Shown: positions 25,568 to 34,890 of the stretch, one piece after another
Layout of the letters: the number at the start of each line of letters is the position of its first letter
How positions within the stretch are numbered: the first letter of the stretch is position 1
NCBI GenBank assembly: GCA_031407985.1
Contig: JANOJB010000060.1
Span: forward strand, 1 to 64,000
From: FEN-1088 sp031407985
GTDB taxonomy: Bacteria; Myxococcota_A; Polyangia; Fen-1088
Length of the DNA: 64,000 nt
Direction: 5' to 3'
Position numbers and translations under genes: made by a program
Notes under the pieces: model-generated
Databases searched by the model: none
What the model saw: the letters and a program-made list of their open reading frames with translations, nothing else
Told to the model about the DNA's origin: nothing

Positions 25568-28282
25568 TCAGCCCGGGCGGCCGGCGCGAATCGCGGCGAT
25601 GGCTTCGCGCGCGGCGGCCGAAACCGAGTCCTCGGAGTCCTCCCGGGCGGCGCTTTCCAGCGCGGGCAAGACGTCGATGCGACCGATCTTGGCCAGGGCC
25701 CGGGCGGCCTGGGCGCGCACGGGAACGTATTCGTCGTGGCGCAGCCGTTCGATCAGCGCCGCTATAGCCTTCGGATCGCCGATGTCTCCCAACGCGTCGA
25801 CCATCTCGCGACGGTTCTGCACCTCGGGCAGATGTTTCAGCAGGGATGGAACGGCGCGGCGATCCTTCAGCTTGCCCAGTTGGATGATGACCAGACGGCA
25901 GAACAGGACATCGTCCTGACAGTCGTCAAGGGATTCAGCCAGCGTGGGAACGCCCGCCGGATCGCCGCGCGCCGCCAGCGCAAGTGCCCCTCGGATGCGT
26001 AGCATGCGGGGAAGTTTTTGATCGCCCAGCAGCCGGGCCACGGGCCCGACGGCGCGCGCGTCGCCACCGCGAACTGCCCCCACCGCGGCCCAGTTTGCGA
26101 CCAGGGGATCGCGATCATTCACGGCGATTGACAGCTGCGCCGCTGTTTCCTTGCGCGGCGGCAAGGTCACCAGAAGCTGCACCGCCTCGCGACGAACGGC
26201 GATGGACTCGTCGGTGGACAACATCAACGCGGCCAGGGCCGGCCCGGCCAACAGATCGCCCAGCCGTCCGCGCTCGATGGCCTTCGGAACCTGTTCACCG
26301 TTCGGGTTCGACGCCCCCCGCGCCAGCACGGGCTCGAAGCGGGTGTGGCCGTCCAGCCACCGATCCAACATCCCGCGTAGCGCCGCCGCGCGCTCCGGGC
26401 GTTCGTCCGCCAGGTTGATCCGCTCGCCGGGATCGGCTGCCAGGTCGTGGTAGGCGCAGTATCCCCAGTTCAGATCGCAGATCAGCTTTTCCTGTCCCGC
26501 GACGATCATCCGTTTGTCCTCGACCTCGGCAAACGCCGGCGGCAACCGCATCTCGTCCGCCGGCGGGGTGGCCAACCAGGGACCCAGATTCGTACCGCGC
26601 ATCCGCGCCGGCACGGGGATGTTCAGCAGACCCAGGATCGTCGGCGCGATATCGATCAATTCCACCGGCCGGCTGATAACGCGCGCGTTGACACCCGGAA
26701 CGCTCACTATCAGAGGAACGCGAATCTGCTCGTCGAACAACGACGATCCGTGATAACGCCCGCCGTGTTCGTCGAATTCCTCGCCGTGATCGGCGGCCAA
26801 AATCACGATGGCCCCCGGCCGCTGGTCGCGCACGAAGGCCAGCAATCTGCCGACGGCGGCGTCGACGTACGCTATCTCGCTGTCGTAGCGATCCATGTCA
26901 CCGCTACCGAACGGAAATGCGGCGTGCGCGACATAGGGCTCGTGGGGTTCGAAAAAATGGACCCAGACGAACGATCGTTTGGGTTTCTCGTTCTGGTAGT
27001 AGGCGATCACCTGATCGACCCGCTTCTGCGCGTCGAGATACTCGAATTTGACGTACTCGAACGAAAAATTGCTGTCGGCGTAGGCCTTCAGTTTTTGCGC
27101 GTCGACGAAAAAAATGGCCGGGGGATAGAACCCGGCGTTGTGCCAGCCATGCTGCCGCAGTACGGACGTGATGGGATCGTGAACCTCCGCCGGGGCCAGA
27201 CGCGCCAGAGTGGGGAAGTATTTGCCCGTCAACATCGACGCCACGGAAAAGGACGTGTGCGGTGCCTGCGCGTACGCACGAACGAAACGCGTTCCTGTGG
27301 CGGCCAGCCTATCGATGTGAGGTGTGGTTGGACGTCGGGTGTAGCCGTAGGCACCGACGTGATCCGCGCGCAGCGCGTCCACGGTGATCACGATGACATC
27401 AGCATCCGGGCGTTCGGGCCCCTCTGGCAATGGTGGCAAATCACCGGCTCCCTCCAGACCCTCGACCGCGATGGGCGCCCGCGACCGCAGCGACACCGGA
27501 GACAGGCGAAACAACTGGGCCGTGACGGTGGTGCGTTCCAGCGCCGCGAAGCGGATGCTCTGGCTGCGGCGCGCCTCGACCGCCGAAAAAGCAGCGAGAA
27601 CACCCACAGCAGCGATGAGCCCAACCAGACGGCCGGGCGAGAACATGCGTGAGACGCCCTGCCCCGCCAGCCACAACCGGACGGCCAGCAAGACGGACAT
27701 ACCCGTCAGCACCGCCAGCGATGCATGAAACCAGGGGTACAGGCGCCGCAACACCAGCTGGTTGCAGATTTCGGTGGCGATGGCGGCCGCACCCAGACCC
27801 ACGATCATCAGGACAACCCGCACGGACCGCTTCGACGGGATTCCTGTTGCCTCGGCAAGAAGCAGCCGAAAGTTCCACGCCATACCAAACGCCGCCGCCG
27901 TACCCAGAAACGCGACGGCGCCGATCAGCGGCGCCCGTCCCGACATTTCGGCCGCGCGCCTACCGCTGAACGCAGCGAAGGCAACAAACATGGCGAACGG
28001 CGCGACCGCCAGCGCGGCCAGGCCCGCCTCCGCGAGATGGCGCCGGCGACCGCTGCGCGCAGCCACAATTCCACCGAGCGCGATCAGAAGGCCGACCACC
28101 CCACCCGCCAGGGTCAGCCAGCTGGCTCCAAGGAGAATCAGTTTACCAGCCTTCAGGGCATCCAATCCCCCGACCCCGCGGGTCACGGCCCACAGGGTGT
28201 CGCCCACGCCAACGATTGCACCGGCGCCCAGGCCCGCCCGCAACCACGGCGCCGCGGCAGGTCCCTGCTCCCCCGACGCCAC
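25568..28282 (-). CDS. Sulfatase-superfamily membrane enzyme with C-terminal HEAT repeats
   Basis: The N-terminal 250 residues contain several transmembrane helices. A sulfatase/alkaline-phosphatase-type domain covers about residues 295-600: ITVDALRADHVGAYG with the metal-binding Asp, WVHFFEPHEPY, and ADHGEEFDEHGG. The position of the formylglycine Cys/Ser reads PHTSFSVASMLTG, so Thr343 replaces it and the Pro and Arg of C-x-P-S-R are absent. That resembles Thr-nucleophile phosphotransferases of the LtaS type. Residues 640-904 are HEAT/PBS repeats (DALGDIGDPKAIAALIERL). It overlaps recG by one base (TAGTG) and ends a four-gene overlapping chain. Confidence 0.85.
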   Translation of the reverse strand: MASGEQGPAAAPWLRAGLGAGAIVGVGDTLWAVTRGVGGLDALKAGKLILLGASWLTLAGGVVGLLIALGGIVAARSGRRRHLAEAGLAALAVAPFAMFVAFAAFSGRRAAEMSGRAPLIGAVAFLGTAAAFGMAWNFRLLLAEATGIPSKRSVRVVLMIVGLGAAAIATEICNQLVLRRLYPWFHASLAVLTGMSVLLAVRLWLAGQGVSRMFSPGRLVGLIAAVGVLAAFSAVEARRSQSIRFAALERTTVTAQLFRLSPVSLRSRAPIAVEGLEGAGDLPPLPEGPERPDADVIVITVDALRADHVGAYGYTRRPTTPHIDRLAATGTRFVRAYAQAPHTSFSVASMLTGKYFPTLARLAPAEVHDPITSVLRQHGWHNAGFYPPAIFFVDAQKLKAYADSNFSFEYVKFEYLDAQKRVDQVIAYYQNEKPKRSFVWVHFFEPHEPYVAHAAFPFGSGDMDRYDSEIAYVDAAVGRLLAFVRDQRPGAIVILAADHGEEFDEHGGRYHGSSLFDEQIRVPLIVSVPGVNARVISRPVELIDIAPTILGLLNIPVPARMRGTNLGPWLATPPADEMRLPPAFAEVEDKRMIVAGQEKLICDLNWGYCAYHDLAADPGERINLADERPERAAALRGMLDRWLDGHTRFEPVLARGASNPNGEQVPKAIERGRLGDLLAGPALAALMLSTDESIAVRREAVQLLVTLPPRKETAAQLSIAVNDRDPLVANWAAVGAVRGGDARAVGPVARLLGDQKLPRMLRIRGALALAARGDPAGVPTLAESLDDCQDDVLFCRLVIIQLGKLKDRRAVPSLLKHLPEVQNRREMVDALGDIGDPKAIAALIERLRHDEYVPVRAQAARALAKIGRIDVLPALESAAREDSEDSVSAAAREAIAAIRAGRPG

Positions 28283-30672
28283 TACCCCGCCTCCTCGCCG
28301 AAGACCTCGGCCGCCGCCCAGCGTGCATCCACGGCCGATCGCAGGGGCTGGTGTTCGGCCCGGTCCAACGCAGGATCGTCGTCGAGAATTCTGGTGGCCT
28401 CGACCCGGGCTAGTTCCAGCAGGCGACCCATGCCGGCCAAATCCGCGAACCGCAAGCGGGGCATGCCCGCCTGCCTGACGCCGAACAGATCGCCGCAGCC
28501 CCGCAATTCCAGATCAGCCTCGGCGATCTTGAATCCGTCGTTGGTCGACGCAAGTACCGATAGGCGCCTGGCCGCATCCCCGGACGAGGGGCCCGTGGGT
28601 TCACCCGTCATCAGCAGACAGTCGGCCGCGTCGCCACCGCGCCCGACGCGACCCCGCAACTGGTGCAGTTGCGCAAGCCCGAAGCGATCGGCCTCCTCGA
28701 CCACCATCAGCGATGCCTCGGGCACGTCGATTCCAACTTCAATCACGGTCGTCGCCACCAACACGTCCAGGCGCCCCGCCGCGAACGCGCGGAGGCTGGC
28801 ATCCTTGGTGCGCGCGTCCATCTGGCCGTGTACCAGTCCCACGCGCGCGGGCGCCAGTGTCTTTTCCAGTTCACGATGGCGGTCGACGGCTGTCACCCCA
28901 CCCTCGCGCGCCGAAATCTCGCGCACGGGACAAACCACGAACACGCGCCGACCCAAAGCGACCGCCGCGCGCATGGTGGTTTCCGCAGTGGCCCGGCCAC
29001 CGTCCCCGACCACGATCCGCGTGGCGACCGGCTTTCGACCGGGGGGCAGCTCGTCCAGAATGCTCAGATCCAAATCCCCATACAGCGTGAACGCCAGCGT
29101 GCGCGGAATCGGTGTCGCGGTCATGACCAGCAGGTGGGGCACCGTCCCTGTGTCGGCCTCGTCCCGCTGGCGTAACCGCGCGCGCTGGGCGACGCCGAAG
29201 CGGTGCTGTTCATCGACGATCGCCAGCCTCAGCTGGGGCAACGCCAACCGATCCGCCAGCAACGCTTGCGTACCTATGATGATCGCGATCTGCCCCGCCC
29301 GGGCCAGCGCCAGCAACGATTCGCGCTGGGGCCGCGGTGTCGATGCCGTCAACAGCGCCACCCGCAAGCCCAGACGGGTCGCCAGCGGTTGCAGGGTACG
29401 CAGGTGCTGCTCGGCCAGGATCTCGGTTGGCACCATCAACAAGGTTTGGCCGCCCGACAGCGCCGCCTGGGCGGCCGCGGCAAACGCCACGGCGGTCTTG
29501 CCGCTACCCACGTCGCCGACCAGCAGGCGCTGCATCGGTCGTGCACCGACCATGTCTCCTTGAATCTCGGCAATGGACCGCAGCTGCGCGCCGGTCAACG
29601 CGAACGGCAGGGCCTCCCGGACCCGCGCCAGTACGTCGGCCTCGGACGCCTCGCAGGGGCGACCAGGCTGCGACCGCGCCGCCCACAGCCGTCGCGCCAA
29701 GCCGACCTGAATGATCAACAGATCCTCGACCGCCAGCCGCCGGTGGGCATCCGATCGGCCGGCCACCAACGCATCCAGCAGGGCGGGAGTCGCGTCGGGT
29801 TCGGGACGATGAATCAGCCGCAGGGCCTCGCCTATCGAGGGCAAGTCCAGGCGGGCGCGGGTGGCCCGCGGGAGCACGTCGGGAACCGCCGGCGCGTGAC
29901 GATCCACCGCCGCCCCTATGATCCGTTCCAGAACCCGACCAGCGACGCCAGGTACCGCGGGGTACCGCGGCCTAATCCCCAGGCCAAGGCCGCCCGCGTC
30001 GCCCAGGCCCGCCGCCCCGAACGCCGCGGTCAAATTGGTCGGATGCAAAAGCTCCGGTTGTCCCCCGGCCGCAAGGCGCAATGGCCCGGCCAGCACCACC
30101 TCCTTGCCCTTTTCGAATGCCCGGGCCATCCCGCCAGGCACCCGGAACCAGCGGGCCGTTAGGCGCGCCGGCGCCGGCGGCTGACCTTGAGTCTGAACCT
30201 GCGCCGGCGCCTGATCGACGTCGCGCAGATGCACGGCCAGAAACCGGCCCGGAAACACGTTGATGCGTTCGACGATGCCGCGGACCAACACTACGGCGCC
30301 GTCGGGCTTCATCGGCAGTTCGCCAAGCGGCGTCACCGTGCGCAGATCGTCATAGCCGCGCGGAACGTAACCCAGGATGTCGCCCACGGTGGCGAGACCG
30401 TGCTCAACCAGCCGCGCCGTCGTCGCGGGCCCAGCCCCCGGCAGAACCGACACGGGCAACGCGATACCATCAACCTGGGCCGTGGCGGTGGCTGGCACGG
30501 CTGACGGCGGGGCCGGGGCCCTCGACGAGGCGGCCGCCACCATTGCTCCAGACAAGGCCGAATCTACCTTTCGCCCGCGCGGTCGCGGAACGACCCCCGA
30601 TTGCGCGCCCGGCAGCGCCCCGGGACGCTCCTTACGGAGGTTCTCACCGGGCAGCGGACTCATCGGAATCAC
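28282..30672 (-). CDS. recG: ATP-dependent DNA helicase RecG
   Basis: RecG remodels stalled replication forks and branch-migrates Holliday junctions. Recognised are the wedge/OB domain (residues 100-300), Walker A VGDVGSGKTAVAF, DEQHRFG, TATPIPRTLA, and the C-terminal RGRVGRG and TRAG-like region. At 796 residues it is somewhat long because of a 65-residue low-complexity start; ATG near 30543 (MVAAASS) is an alternative. Its start overlaps the FHA gene stop by 4 bp (ATGA). Confidence 0.95.
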   Translation of the reverse strand: MIPMSPLPGENLRKERPGALPGAQSGVVPRPRGRKVDSALSGAMVAAASSRAPAPPSAVPATATAQVDGIALPVSVLPGAGPATTARLVEHGLATVGDILGYVPRGYDDLRTVTPLGELPMKPDGAVVLVRGIVERINVFPGRFLAVHLRDVDQAPAQVQTQGQPPAPARLTARWFRVPGGMARAFEKGKEVVLAGPLRLAAGGQPELLHPTNLTAAFGAAGLGDAGGLGLGIRPRYPAVPGVAGRVLERIIGAAVDRHAPAVPDVLPRATRARLDLPSIGEALRLIHRPEPDATPALLDALVAGRSDAHRRLAVEDLLIIQVGLARRLWAARSQPGRPCEASEADVLARVREALPFALTGAQLRSIAEIQGDMVGARPMQRLLVGDVGSGKTAVAFAAAAQAALSGGQTLLMVPTEILAEQHLRTLQPLATRLGLRVALLTASTPRPQRESLLALARAGQIAIIIGTQALLADRLALPQLRLAIVDEQHRFGVAQRARLRQRDEADTGTVPHLLVMTATPIPRTLAFTLYGDLDLSILDELPPGRKPVATRIVVGDGGRATAETTMRAAVALGRRVFVVCPVREISAREGGVTAVDRHRELEKTLAPARVGLVHGQMDARTKDASLRAFAAGRLDVLVATTVIEVGIDVPEASLMVVEEADRFGLAQLHQLRGRVGRGGDAADCLLMTGEPTGPSSGDAARRLSVLASTNDGFKIAEADLELRGCGDLFGVRQAGMPRLRFADLAGMGRLLELARVEATRILDDDPALDRAEHQPLRSAVDARWAAAEVFGEEAG

Positions 30673-31292
30673 CGCTTGTACGTGAACTTCAGCTCGTACT
30701 CGCAGATGTGAAACACATCGCCTTCATCTATCCGTTTATTGTCGATGCGCATCCCATTGAAATCAATGCCATTTGTAGACCCAAGATCTTTAATAAAGAA
30801 CGTCCCGTTGCGGCGAATCACCGCCGCGTGTTTTCGCGAGATGTTCCCATCCTTGATCGGCAGGTCGGACGATTTCGTGCCGCGACCGATAATGAACTGT
30901 TCCTTGTCGATGCGGTATTTCTGGTTGTCGAACGTCAAGTACAACGTCGCGCCACCGGAAGCGCCGTCCGGCGCGGGCGGAGGTCCCCCGGCGCCCGTTC
31001 CGATTCCAGGCCGAGGCGCGTGCGATGTCGGACGGCCAGGACGCGCCGGCGCGGGTGGAATGAACGGCTGCGGCCGCGCTCCTCGGAGCGGCGAAGGTGT
31101 CGGCGCCGGCGTCTGCGCGTGAACAGCGGTTTCGTATCCCGCGATCTGGGCATACCCCGTCATCGCGTCGTTGATCAGGTCTTCCAGACTTTTTTCCTGC
31201 TCCTCGGCCATCTGTTCGAACGTTTGCCACAGGCGGTCCCGGCAGCGAATCTCGCGCATGCTGCTGCGATTTCGGTCATCGATGGACATCAT
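30669..31292 (-). CDS. FHA-domain protein with N-terminal ribbon-helix-helix-like segment
   Basis: The first 50 residues (REIRCRDRLWQTFEQMAEEQ, then SLEDLINDAM) look like an RHH-type dimerisation/DNA-binding segment. A Pro-rich linker follows, then a C-terminal FHA domain with FIIGRGTKSSD, ISRKHAAV, and GSTNGIDFNG. This combination suggests a phosphorylation-sensing adaptor that might bind DNA. It is overlapped by 4 bp on both sides (HEAT lipoprotein upstream, recG downstream), so all three are probably translated as a unit. Confidence 0.8.
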   Translation of the reverse strand: MMSIDDRNRSSMREIRCRDRLWQTFEQMAEEQEKSLEDLINDAMTGYAQIAGYETAVHAQTPAPTPSPLRGARPQPFIPPAPARPGRPTSHAPRPGIGTGAGGPPPAPDGASGGATLYLTFDNQKYRIDKEQFIIGRGTKSSDLPIKDGNISRKHAAVIRRNGTFFIKDLGSTNGIDFNGMRIDNKRIDEGDVFHICEYELKFTYKR

Positions 31293-32608
31293 CCCTTGCT
31301 CCGAATCACACCCGCGACGCGAGTGGCTTCCTTGCCGATGGTCTCACCCGACGGGAAACCCTTGATGACGGTCGTGTCCTTGGCAATCTTATCCAGCGCC
31401 GGTGCGTCGGCAGCCTTGCCCACGCTCTCCAGGGACAGGACCGCTGTCATGCGCGCCAGGGGATATTTCGATTCCAATGCCTTCACAAGGACTGGCCTCG
31501 CCGGTTGGCCCAACTTCTCGATGAGTTTGACCAACAGATCCTCGACGTCCACTTTCTTGCTGGGAGCGCTGGCGGGAAACGCCTCCAGGCCGGGCACAAC
31601 GCCGTCATGTTTGGCCACCGCCAGGAGGGATTCGAACGCGCGGTAGCGGACCAGCTCCTCCTTGTCGGTTTGGATGATGCGAATCAAACCATCGCGGGCC
31701 TCCAGACCACCGATGCTCTCGACGACGCCGAACATTTCATCGCGGATGGTGCGATCACCCTTGGAATCGGCGGCGATTTTCATCGCAAACGGCAGTACCG
31801 ATGGGTCGCGGCGCTGCTGGAGCGCGCGCACTGCTGCCGAGGCCTCGTCGCGGTTTCCGGCCAAGACGCGCTCTTCCAGGAACTTCACGGCGTCGGGGCC
31901 ACCCAGAAGGCCTATCGCCTTCCACATCGGTTCGGAGACCGGCTTGTCGCGCCGCGCGCGCGCCACCAGATTCTGCGCGCCCTTGCTACGCGTCGGCTCA
32001 TCGCCGATCTTGGCCAGCAGTTCAGCGACCGCCGGGTATCCGATGATCGGCTCGCCCAGCAGGCCCGCCAACATGCCGCCCGCGGAAACCCCGACTGCGG
32101 TCAGGATCTTTTCGACGGAATGCCTTCCATTGCGCACCTTGCCGCCACGAAGGTCCTGCTCGATTCCCGGCACCAGGGCGGCGTCGATTCGGGCCTGATC
32201 CTCGGCCTGTCCCCATGCGCGCAGGGAGAACAGCGCATCCCGAAAACCCAGGTATTTCTCGGGCGCCGAGTCCTTGTTCGCGGCCATGTTGGTCATGTAC
32301 AAGGGCAGCAAGGTCTTGAATACCTCCCAACGTTCGTTGGCGGGCATGGACGCCAGCGCGGCATCAACCTGATCGGCCTTGCCGATCTCCAACAAAGCGA
32401 CGGCCGCCTCGGCGCGCAGCTTGGGCTCGGTCGCGCGGTCAGACAGCGCGTCGGCCAGTTTTCCCGGTCCTTTCTCGGTCGACTTCCACAACTGGATGTT
32501 GTCGGAGGTCGGCTTGCTACAGGCGAGTTGCGGCAAGATCGCCGCGATCGTGATCAACCAACCCGCGAAACAAACTCGACAAAAGGGCGGGAGCGGTCGA
32601 AATATCAT
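31289..32608 (-). CDS. HEAT-repeat lipoprotein
   Basis: The start is ATG 32608, giving a signal peptide ending in QLAC and a 439-residue product. The open frame extends to 33397 but that part is antisense to the Cys-rich gene. From residue 45 on it is a chain of HEAT/Armadillo-like repeats (LRAEAAVALLEIGK, GPDAVKFLEERVLAGNRDEASAAVRALQ, YPLARMTAVLSLESVGKA). A protein-binding scaffold in the periplasm is likely. It is first in the chain HEAT lipoprotein, RHH-FHA, recG, sulfatase-HEAT. Confidence 0.78.
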   Translation of the reverse strand: MIFRPLPPFCRVCFAGWLITIAAILPQLACSKPTSDNIQLWKSTEKGPGKLADALSDRATEPKLRAEAAVALLEIGKADQVDAALASMPANERWEVFKTLLPLYMTNMAANKDSAPEKYLGFRDALFSLRAWGQAEDQARIDAALVPGIEQDLRGGKVRNGRHSVEKILTAVGVSAGGMLAGLLGEPIIGYPAVAELLAKIGDEPTRSKGAQNLVARARRDKPVSEPMWKAIGLLGGPDAVKFLEERVLAGNRDEASAAVRALQQRRDPSVLPFAMKIAADSKGDRTIRDEMFGVVESIGGLEARDGLIRIIQTDKEELVRYRAFESLLAVAKHDGVVPGLEAFPASAPSKKVDVEDLLVKLIEKLGQPARPVLVKALESKYPLARMTAVLSLESVGKAADAPALDKIAKDTTVIKGFPSGETIGKEATRVAGVIRSKG

Positions 32609-32743
32609 TGGGTCCCGGGATGTTAGCCACGCTCGGATCGGAGCGTCAAGGCTGACGGGGCTTTCGGGGCCTTTCGGATCGCTTACCTGATCTTGGTTGG
32701 CAACCTGTCGACCCACGAGCCCGACCTGAAGTAGCCTAGCCGC

Positions 32744-33277
32744 ATGTACCCGAAACCCGCGGTATGGACCGCTATCGTTGTGGCCGTGGTCCTGAGCATC
32801 GTGATCGTCCAAGGCTGCTGGTGGTCGCATGGCGGTTGCAACAACGGAAGCTGCGAATGTCCCTCTGGTGACAGCTGCGATCTCGGATGTTCCGCGCCAC
32901 CGTGTCACGCCAAATGCAACGGGGACAATCCATCCTGCAACGCCGTCTGCGCGAACGGAACCTGCACCTGCGGAAGCGGCAGTCAATGCAGTTTTCAGTG
33001 CAAAGCGCCTCCCTGCCACGTGACTTGCGCCGCCAACACCACGTGCAGCGGCACGTGCGCCAACGGACAGTGTGTCTGCGGCGCCGGCAGCACGTGCACG
33101 TTCACTTGTTCGGCGTCCCCCTGCCACTCGACCTGCGCGGCCGGCGCCGCCTGCGTGGTTTTGTGCCCGGCTGGGTTGGCGGGAACCCAGGGCTGCGACA
33201 TCGTGGCGTGCGCGGCCGGCGCTCCGGTGATCTGTCCCGGTGGAGGCGCGACCACCTGTGGCGCGCCCTGTCCCTAG
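32744..33277 (+). CDS. Cysteine-repeat lipoprotein
   Basis: The 177-residue product has a hydrophobic N-terminus ending VQGC (lipobox-like) and about 31 cysteines. Three modules repeat the pattern C-x2-G-x-C-x-C-x-S/A-G-x2-C-x3-C-x-A-x-P-C-H-x2-C-x5-C-x3-C, with CxAPPCH or CSASPCH at the heart of each and CGAPCP as the last residues. Conserved His residues in each module could bind metal. The mature protein is probably disulfide- or metal-stabilised on the cell surface. I know no named family with this exact module. Confidence 0.75.
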   Translation: MYPKPAVWTAIVVAVVLSIVIVQGCWWSHGGCNNGSCECPSGDSCDLGCSAPPCHAKCNGDNPSCNAVCANGTCTCGSGSQCSFQCKAPPCHVTCAANTTCSGTCANGQCVCGAGSTCTFTCSASPCHSTCAAGAACVVLCPAGLAGTQGCDIVACAAGAPVICPGGGATTCGAPCP

Positions 33278-33360
33278 ACAGCGAAAACCAACCGGTCTTG
33301 GGCTGCCGGGATGCCTTTCGTTGCCGGGGGCATACCGTTCGGATAACGTCGCCGCCACCC

Positions 33361-34878
33361 ATGTTGTCGCCGCGCGCGGCCGGCCTGTCCCGATCAAGGA
33401 CCATCCCCTGGATCCTGGCGCGCGCGGCGTTCGTCGCGTGGACGCTGTTTCCGATGGGCCGGGCTGGCGCGGTTCCGATCGACGATCCCCACGTGGGAGG
33501 CATCGGTTTTTCCGGTCCGACCACGGGTGATCTGGCCGCTGTGTACTGGAATCCGGCCGCGCTGGGGTTGATCAGCGGCCCTCAGTTGATGTTCGCGGGC
33601 ATCGGGACCAACGCCACGACGACAGTGGCGCGCGCGCCCATCGACGCCACCGGAGTCCCAGGATCGGGTACCAGTTTCACCGACGTTCGCGCGTCGGATC
33701 GCTCCCATCCGTTCATCTGGCCGCCCGGACCGGGCGCGTTCGCCGGATTCGGTACTCCCATCGGAGGTGATCGCTTCACCCTAGCCGTCGCGACATACAT
33801 GCCGTTCGTCGATCGGTCCCGGTACCAGGCTCCCGCTGGCGAGGTCCTGGCGACCCGCTATCACCGCATCTCGTCGGATCTACGAAACCTGGCGCTGGTA
33901 CCGGCGCTGGCCGTCAGGTTCATGGGCGATCTTCGGGTGGGCTTTGCCCCCGGCGTATTGTTTTCGACCGGACGGCTGTCGTTTGTCGAATCGACCTGCG
34001 TGCAGACCGGTACCTGCGCGGGGGAAGATCCCGCGGGCGATGCCACGCTGGATCTGGGTTCCAACCAGGGAATTCTTTCATCGACGGTTTCATTCACCCT
34101 GGCGGCGGGTGTGTACTACCGTCGGCGCGCCTGGGAATTTGGTCTTTCGTTTTCCAGCCGGCCTCTCGGCGCTGACGTTTCTGGCGCGGCCGTGATCGCG
34201 GGCGACAAATCAAAGATCACCGCGCCAGGCGGGACCGGGGTAACTTGCGGCAATCAAAATCCCGTCGACGGCAGCAACTGCCTGTTCGCCGACATCGCCT
34301 ACAAATTGCCGAATACTTGGACGGCGGCCGTGGCGTGGCACCCGCGGCCGGGATGGGAAATCGCGGCGATTGGTCGAATCCTGACCTTTCCCGGGAACGA
34401 CGTGATCGACATTCGCCTGACCGGATCGGTGGTGTCCGAGGCCGGCGTTCCCTCACACATCGTGCTTCAAAGGGGCTACGGCACTGTCATCGACACGCGC
34501 CTGCGTGCCGCCTACTGGCTGGGCGAACGGATTCGGATCGGCGGGGGCCTACGGGTCGAAACCAGCGCGCTTCCCGATCGCTCGATCAGTCCGGCCGCGC
34601 TTGATGGGCGTAAGATGGAACCGACGGTCATGGTGCTGTTGCGCCCGATGAAGCATGTGTGGGTCGGCGCCGGCTACGGGTTCACGTATATGTTTCCGGT
34701 GACCGCCACGACGTCCGCGTTCGACCCCACCGCGGCGGCGGGTTGCGTCGCCGCCGGAGGTAATCTGGACGCCGACGCTTGCATCAAGCGCAATCAAGGA
34801 TTGGCCCGTCCCACGGCCGCCGGAACCTACAACCGCATGTCGCACGCGTTCGGCTTGTCGATAACCGCGCAGTTCTGA
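33361..34878 (+). CDS. FadL/OmpP1-type outer-membrane transport protein
   Basis: The start is ATG 33361; the frame runs upstream over the Cys-rich gene but is not protein-like there. A signal peptide is followed by the FadL hatch motif (GGIGFSGPTTGDLAAVYWNPAALG) and a strand-rich barrel of about 450 residues ending in a typical C-terminal Phe (LSITAQF). FadL homologues pass long-chain fatty acids or hydrophobic compounds. The 12-bp gap to the M16 protease gene suggests co-transcription. Confidence 0.83.
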   Translation: MLSPRAAGLSRSRTIPWILARAAFVAWTLFPMGRAGAVPIDDPHVGGIGFSGPTTGDLAAVYWNPAALGLISGPQLMFAGIGTNATTTVARAPIDATGVPGSGTSFTDVRASDRSHPFIWPPGPGAFAGFGTPIGGDRFTLAVATYMPFVDRSRYQAPAGEVLATRYHRISSDLRNLALVPALAVRFMGDLRVGFAPGVLFSTGRLSFVESTCVQTGTCAGEDPAGDATLDLGSNQGILSSTVSFTLAAGVYYRRRAWEFGLSFSSRPLGADVSGAAVIAGDKSKITAPGGTGVTCGNQNPVDGSNCLFADIAYKLPNTWTAAVAWHPRPGWEIAAIGRILTFPGNDVIDIRLTGSVVSEAGVPSHIVLQRGYGTVIDTRLRAAYWLGERIRIGGGLRVETSALPDRSISPAALDGRKMEPTVMVLLRPMKHVWVGAGYGFTYMFPVTATTSAFDPTAAAGCVAAGGNLDADACIKRNQGLARPTAAGTYNRMSHAFGLSITAQF

Positions 34879-34890
34879 TAAACCGACCCT

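Noticed and set aside
31289..33397. 702-residue version of the HEAT lipoprotein
   Set aside because: The upstream 263 codons are antisense to the Cys-rich gene and low-complexity; ATG 32608 gives a proper lipoprotein signal.
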